Source: JAHEYF01 sp045805185 (GTDB lineage Bacteria; Bacteroidota; Bacteroidia; B-17B0; Aurantibacillaceae). Taken from it: a stretch of DNA of 10,710 nucleotides. How positions within the stretch are numbered: position 1 is the stretch's first letter; every line of letters starts with the position of its first letter. The notes under the pieces were generated by a model, which had not been told where the DNA came from, ran no database searches, and saw only the letters and a program-made list of their open reading frames with translations. A program made the position numbers and the translations under genes. The DNA is taken from contig JBJMLS010000266.1 of assembly GCA_045805185.1 (NCBI GenBank), positions 1 through 10,710 on the forward strand. Direction: 5' to 3'. Below, in pieces: positions 7,156 through 10,710 of the stretch.

Positions 7156-7953
7156 ATGAAAAAATTATTGTATGTTATCAGTTCTCTTGGCGGACTGCTA
7201 TTGGCTGCCTGTCAAAAAAACAATTCAAGCCCTGCCAATTCAACAACAAACAGTACCAGCAGCGCCAATACCAGCATTAGTAATGGCCTGCCTTCCGCTT
7301 CTGTTAATGGAGTTTTGATCGCTCAAAAGCTGGATTTTCCATCCCTGAGCTTTACGCTTTATAAATCCAATGCAGGCTTCAACAGTTCAGCCCAATCCCT
7401 GCAGGTACTCAACCCATTTACTACCATTGTAAGCGCCACTGATTACGCCGATACGCTTAAGCTCAACAGTACTATTTTAAAATATGAAACGGTAAATCCC
7501 AATAGCCTGAACACGTATTCCGATACTGTAAGCGCTTCTAATTATTCGGGAGGGGTAAGCTGGAACCTCAAGGGCAATGCAACTTTTCCTTCTTTCAATA
7601 CTGCCGTTAGCCGTGGCTTTCCTACTATTGCTAATACAAGCCTGCTGCCGGCAAGCTTCAGCAAATCAAATCCTCTAACCATTACTTTCGGTGCGGGCAA
7701 CATCACTAATGCCGATTCAATTGGTTTGATGTTAACAGGTGGGAGCAGTGGCTTTGGCATTTATAAATCGGTAGGTCCGGGCGCGACTTCAATTACCTTT
7801 AGTCCGGCAGAAATGACTAATGCTACTGCAGGCTCATCCAATAACCAGATTTTCCTCTACACTAAAAATTACTCCAACATGACGGTGAACGGTAAAACCT
7901 ACGCTTATGTCATGCATTATACACTGGGAGCTTTTGTCAGCATTACGCCTTAG
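7156..7953 (+). CDS. Ser/Asn/Thr-rich lipoprotein of unknown function
   Basis: The 265-residue product starts MKKLLYVISSLGGLLLAAC, a clean lipoprotein signal with lipobox LAAC and acylated Cys19. Residues 20-43 form a low-complexity linker of Ser, Asn and Thr, as used to space a domain from the membrane. The rest (about 45-265) is a beta-rich domain with many Ser/Thr/Asn and few charged residues, including LDFPSLSFTLYKS, GGVSWNLKGNATF, NPLTITFGAGNITNADSIGLML and YAYVMHYTLGAFV. It contains no cysteine beyond the lipobox and no recognisable catalytic motif. I do not recognise the family. It lies 44 bases after the previous gene with the usual A/T-rich leader and no obvious new promoter, so it is probably the last gene of the operon. 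The terminator at 7995-8033 follows its stop. Confidence 0.75.
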   Translation: MKKLLYVISSLGGLLLAACQKNNSSPANSTTNSTSSANTSISNGLPSASVNGVLIAQKLDFPSLSFTLYKSNAGFNSSAQSLQVLNPFTTIVSATDYADTLKLNSTILKYETVNPNSLNTYSDTVSASNYSGGVSWNLKGNATFPSFNTAVSRGFPTIANTSLLPASFSKSNPLTITFGAGNITNADSIGLMLTGGSSGFGIYKSVGPGATSITFSPAEMTNATAGSSNNQIFLYTKNYSNMTVNGKTYAYVMHYTLGAFVSITP

Positions 7954-7994
7954 ATCTTAAGTGTAAAGCTGCCTGGAAAGCGGAGAGGTTTTAT

Positions 7995-8033
7995 AAAAAC
8001 AGAAAAGGGATGATCAGATCCATTTCTGTTTTT
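7995..8033. terminator. Bidirectional intrinsic terminator between convergent genes
   Basis: AAAAACAGAAA (7995-8005) is the exact reverse complement of TTTCTGTTTTT (8023-8033), and an inner GGAT/ATCC pairing (8008-8011 with 8018-8021) closes a six-base loop. The A run on one side and T run on the other allow termination in both directions. It lies 42 bases after the plus-strand operon and also beyond the end of the minus-strand fibre gene, so it can serve both. Confidence 0.65.
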
Positions 8034-8071
8034 GCTCCTTATCAAAGAACCATTCGTATTCAATGCTTCGT

Positions 8072-8168
8072 GCGGGACTTCAGACGTTAATTTTTTATTA
8101 TTGCGTCTTCAGCCCCGCTAAAAGGGCGGGACTTCAAACTTGTTGATTGTTTTTTATTGCGTTTTCAG
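8072..8168 (-). repeat. Imperfect direct repeat that copies the 3' end of the fibre gene
   Basis: Copy A (8072-8112) and copy B (8126-8168) both begin GCGGGACTTCA, continue through a T-rich stretch and end in TTATTGCGTCTTCAG (A) or TTATTGCGTTTTCAG (B). On the minus strand the shared end reads Leu-Lys-Thr-Gln-stop. In copy B these are the last four residues and stop codon of the fibre gene; in copy A they are a second, orphan version with one silent change (AAG for AAA). Thirteen bases separate the copies. This is either a local duplication of the gene end or the remnant of a deleted neighbouring paralogue. Confidence 0.6.
8111..8133 (-). terminator. GC hairpin downstream of the fibre gene
   Basis: CCCGC (8114-8118) pairs with GCGGG (8126-8130) around a seven-base loop, and the stem can extend by AG/CT (8111-8112 with 8132-8133) past one mismatch. 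It lies 20 bases after the fibre gene stop on the minus strand. No direct T run follows, so it probably acts as a first pause or an mRNA-protecting structure before the stronger hairpin at 7995-8033. Confidence 0.35.
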
Positions 8169-10710
8169 CATCTTTTTAGTCTCAAATAATTTCCCGTCTA
8201 CATAGAGAGAATAGGTGTACATGCCCGAAGAAAGATCGCTTGCAAATACATTCAGCTGACCTTTGCCTTTTGTTTTAATATCGATCACCTTAATTATCTG
8301 TCCTTTCAGGTCGGAAAAAATAATTTGTGCAAAGCCACGGTCCTGGGGAATGTTGTATTGGATGAGCGTATGCTCGGCAAAAGGATTAGGTGCGTTCTGC
8401 GAAAGCGTGATCGCATCCTTATCGCTCAATTCAACATCGGTGTAAGTGACTTCTGTGTTACTTGTAGTTCTTACGTTGTTGGAACAGCAGGAATTGATAA
8501 GCGTTGCCAGCTGGTCAATCTGATTTTGCATTGAAGTTAAGGCAGAATCTTTATGAGAATTTTCTTTTTTAAGTTCCTGTATCGCTTTAATTGCAATGGC
8601 ACTGAAGGCCTGATAATTCAGCGTTTTGTAAGTGACCGCCGGGGAAATAACATTCCCTGCCGAATCGCGTGTAGCCGGATGCGTGGCGCTGCCGATCAGT
8701 TCGGGTAAAACGGTTTGAACATCCTGGGCAACGAAACCGTATTGTTTTTTTGAGCTGAAATTAATTCCATAAGTATTTGCAGTGTCGTAGTTGAACTTGC
8801 GCGGCTTTAAGCTATTAATAATGGAAAGCGCATCGCTGATGCTGTCCAGGTTTGTTTTGAACATGGCATCGCTGGTGAAATTGTCCGAACCGGTGCGGGT
8901 AACATCGCCGTTGAAATAGCCCGCGTAATTTGAAGCGCCGCCAACCGCTGTGGCATACACCCCGTAATTATTTCCTGAACCATATTGCGCCTCCGCGTAC
9001 ATGCCGTAGTTTTCAATCGAGCCTTGCTGCGCCTTGAACCTTCCGCCGTAATTGGAACCCGTGTTTGAAACGCCGTTGGCCGGTGTTGCCAGTGCAGAGA
9101 CTCCAATGTTAGTGCTGGAGCCGGAAGCATTGCCGAAAGCTTCAAAATCACCGCCGTAGTTCAGCGCTCCTGCTCCTGAGGCATTGCGCGCGTTACCGCG
9201 TACGCCGATGTTGGCGGGAGAAGCCGCGTCGTTTGCCGTACCTTCGATCGCGTAATTGGAAATGGATGAGCCGCTGCAATTGGTAATGATTCCATGATTT
9301 GTCGCGCCCGCGCTTGTGGTAGTGGTAAGGATATTCAGGCCGTTCCCAAAGCTGGCGTTAGTTACATCCAGCTTTGCTTCGAGGATCCCGATACCAGCGC
9401 CTCCTATTTTTATTCCGTTGTTCAAACCGGATGTTGCTCCTGCATCGGAGAAGAACAAGCGCTTATTGTTCAAAGGAATTTCACGGTCATTGGTAAGTTG
9501 AGCGCTTGTGAGCCCTAAATTATTACCCAGGACAGTATTTCCTGAGCTCACACTTAAACCGTTGCTTGCCGCAGCGCTTCCACTCGTATTGCGGAGACTG
9601 TCGATGGAGAGCTGTTGTTCCTGGATGCCCGCAGTAAGAATCCCGATAAGCGGTATATAATTCATGGCTTTGTATGCGTATTCAGGCGAAACAACAGCGC
9701 CGGTTGTATCCAGATCGTCAGGCTTTTTCACATCGTAAACAAGTTCCGGAAGAATCTCCTGAATTTCGTTAGCAGTGAACCCATAGTTTTTTTCTCCTGC
9801 TAAATTCAAGCCTTTAGTATTTGCAAAGGCAGTGTCGTACTTAAAAGAAACGGGGTTTAATTGATTAATTACCGACATTGCATTTGTGATCGGGGTTATT
9901 TCGTGTTTGATTGCCTCATCTGATGGTAAAAGCATTCCTCCGTTGAAAAGCACTGAACCATTGCCATAAAAAGCCCATGAATTAAGAGCTGCTGGCGACT
10001 TTGCATATACGCCAGCGGAAAACGATGAATTATTAACCGGACTGAGCGTCTGAAATACGCCCCCAACCTGATAGCCATTGGTTGCTGTCTTTGCTTCTCC
10101 CTTGACCCCATAGTCATACTTTGCGCCCTGTGCGATGCCATACACTCCTGTTCTTCCTGAACTGATATTACTTAAAATATCCTGGCTCTGCCCCGCAACC
10201 CCATAAAACATTTGAAAACCTGATCCACCTGGCTTCCAATCCCTGTTAAGGAAGTATCCTGAATAAGTCGCGCTTGCTATTGCAGCAGGAAATGGAAGGA
10301 GGGAAGATGGCTGTTGAATTACGAACAGCTTTGCCGGAAAATTTATACCGCAAGTATTACCTATGTGGACTGCATTTGCATTAGCCTGGCCAAACCCGGT
10401 AAAGCTATAGTTAAAGCCGCCCATTGGAACCTCAAAGTTATTTGGCAAGGGGCTAGAGGGATTGGCACATAAATTTCCAAAACCGCTGCCGCCCTCGACA
10501 TAGATAACTCTTCCAGTGGAATCAAGACCCAGCACGCCTTTTCCGGGATTGGTGAACGGCGCAACCTTAGAAGTCATGTCCGTAAAGCGCATACCACTAT
10601 ACAAAGCGCTATCAGCTAAGGCAGGAGAATTCACTTCAAGCGTAAGTGTTGGGTTAATGCTGTTGAGGTAATATTTATTTAAAGCAGGATCTCCGCCAAT
10701 ACCGGTATAA
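8154..10710 (-). CDS. Phage-tail-fibre-like surface protein, two S74 chaperone domains and T9SS signal (5' end outside window)
   Basis: The frame stays open through the right edge (851 residues visible). The GTG at 10634 is not a real start, since upstream codons read GGDPALNKYYLNSINPTLTL in frame. Order of parts: an N-terminal fibre region; a block of GVYG/YGVKGEA-type repeats (10151-9951); a first S74 intramolecular-chaperone domain starting at SDEAIK (Ser codon 9923-9921, Lys 9908-9906) with YGFTANEIQEILPELV and YIPLIGILTAGIQE; a second fibre segment (NGLSVSSGNTVLGNN, REIPLNNKRLFF) with nine N-[YIH]-[GA] repeats (9299-8907); a second S74 domain starting at SDAMFK (Ser 8873-8871, Lys 8858-8856) with YGFVAQDVQTVLPELI and a coiled coil (AIKAIQELKKEN); then a type A T9SS sorting domain from ITLSQNAPNPF (8411) to FETKKMLKTQ. 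S74 domains fold trimeric phage fibres and cut themselves off before the Ser, using a Ser-Lys pair five residues apart; both pairs are present. The likely role is a surface adhesin or fibre; the ligand is unknown. Confidence 0.85.
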   Translation of the reverse strand, partial: YTGIGGDPALNKYYLNSINPTLTLEVNSPALADSALYSGMRFTDMTSKVAPFTNPGKGVLGLDSTGRVIYVEGGSGFGNLCANPSSPLPNNFEVPMGGFNYSFTGFGQANANAVHIGNTCGINFPAKLFVIQQPSSLLPFPAAIASATYSGYFLNRDWKPGGSGFQMFYGVAGQSQDILSNISSGRTGVYGIAQGAKYDYGVKGEAKTATNGYQVGGVFQTLSPVNNSSFSAGVYAKSPAALNSWAFYGNGSVLFNGGMLLPSDEAIKHEITPITNAMSVINQLNPVSFKYDTAFANTKGLNLAGEKNYGFTANEIQEILPELVYDVKKPDDLDTTGAVVSPEYAYKAMNYIPLIGILTAGIQEQQLSIDSLRNTSGSAAASNGLSVSSGNTVLGNNLGLTSAQLTNDREIPLNNKRLFFSDAGATSGLNNGIKIGGAGIGILEAKLDVTNASFGNGLNILTTTTSAGATNHGIITNCSGSSISNYAIEGTANDAASPANIGVRGNARNASGAGALNYGGDFEAFGNASGSSTNIGVSALATPANGVSNTGSNYGGRFKAQQGSIENYGMYAEAQYGSGNNYGVYATAVGGASNYAGYFNGDVTRTGSDNFTSDAMFKTNLDSISDALSIINSLKPRKFNYDTANTYGINFSSKKQYGFVAQDVQTVLPELIGSATHPATRDSAGNVISPAVTYKTLNYQAFSAIAIKAIQELKKENSHKDSALTSMQNQIDQLATLINSCCSNNVRTTSNTEVTYTDVELSDKDAITLSQNAPNPFAEHTLIQYNIPQDRGFAQIIFSDLKGQIIKVIDIKTKGKGQLNVFASDLSSGMYTYSLYVDGKLFETKKMLKTQ
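8907..9299 (-). repeat. Coding repeat block of the second fibre segment
   Basis: Within the fibre gene, nine units begin with Asn followed by Tyr, Ile or His and then Gly or Ala: NHGIITNC, NYAIEGTA, NIGVRGNA, NYGGDFEA, NIGVSALA, NYGGRFKA, NYGMYAEA, NYGVYATA and NYAGYFNG. Spacing is 13-19 residues. Each unit looks like one short beta-strand with a Gly/Ala/Ser-rich turn, as in triple-beta-helical phage fibre shafts. The last unit lies about ten residues before the second S74 domain, the usual position for the shaft that the chaperone folds. Confidence 0.65.
9951..10151 (-). repeat. Coding repeat block of the first fibre segment
   Basis: A shorter set of about five related units (TGVYGIAQ, DYGVKGEA, QVGGVFQT, SAGVYAKS, SWAFYGNG) lies about ten residues before the first S74 domain, in the same relative position as the longer block before the second. 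The units are more diverged and lack the strict leading Asn. Confidence 0.5.

Noticed and set aside
8807..9151. Minus-strand frame of 114 codons in another phase of the fibre gene
   Set aside because: A shadow produced by the repetitive Ala/Gly/Asn codons of the fibre repeats.
8907..9299. CRISPR-like or DNA tandem repeat array
   Set aside because: The periodicity is in the protein sequence with variable unit length of 13-19 codons; the DNA units are not identical and no spacer pattern exists.
10632..10634. GTG as the start of the fibre gene
   Set aside because: The frame continues upstream to the window edge with fibre-like sequence and there is no signal peptide after the GTG. The real start must lie outside.
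8154..10710. Prophage origin of the fibre gene
   Set aside because: S74 domains come from phage fibres, but the T9SS sorting domain and the absence of any phage structural, lysis or integration gene point to a host surface protein.

Overview
The window reads as chromosomal DNA of a member of the Bacteroidota. Three things point there: type IX secretion (T9SS) type A C-terminal sorting domains on two proteins, a textbook Bacteroidota promoter (TTTG, 17 bases, TAnnTTTG) upstream of a long operon, and A-rich, Shine-Dalgarno-poor leaders in front of the start codons. Almost every product carries a Sec or lipoprotein signal, so this is a cell-envelope and surface locus. I see no tRNA, rRNA, CRISPR array, insertion sequence, integrase or phage structural gene cluster. 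The genus cannot be told from the sequence.

Layout. (1) 1-254, minus strand: the first 84 codons of a secreted protein of unknown function, cut by the left edge. (2) 255-738: an intergenic gap with two plus-strand hairpins followed by T runs (414-440 and 475-556) and a GC-rich nest of inverted repeats (681-740) that overlaps the next stop codon. (3) 739-1314, minus: a 191-residue putative outer-membrane beta-barrel protein. (4) 1315-1898: a divergent intergenic region with the best promoter of the window (1626-1654) and a long leader holding a strong hairpin (1700-1742). (5) 1899-7953, plus: four tightly spaced genes, namely a fibre-like secreted protein, a 1071-residue T9SS-exported putative alpha/beta-hydrolase, a lipoprotein with a carboxypeptidase-regulatory-like fold, and a Ser/Asn/Thr-rich lipoprotein of unknown function. 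(6) 7954-8153: a convergent terminator region with a bidirectional A/T hairpin, and an imperfect direct repeat that copies the 3' end of the next gene. (7) 8154-10710, minus: a very long phage-tail-fibre-like surface protein, open at the right edge, with two separate S74 intramolecular-chaperone domains and a C-terminal T9SS sorting domain.

How the genes may work together (inference): the plus-strand cluster looks like a surface module in which a fibre-like protein and a large secreted hydrolase are made together with two lipoproteins that may hold them at the outer membrane. The convergent gene at the right encodes another fibre, which may mature by self-cleavage. The most unusual feature is that this one chain contains two S74 modules, each with the Ser and Lys of the self-cleavage dyad, upstream of the T9SS signal. 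Cleavage there would cut the fibre away from its own sorting signal.
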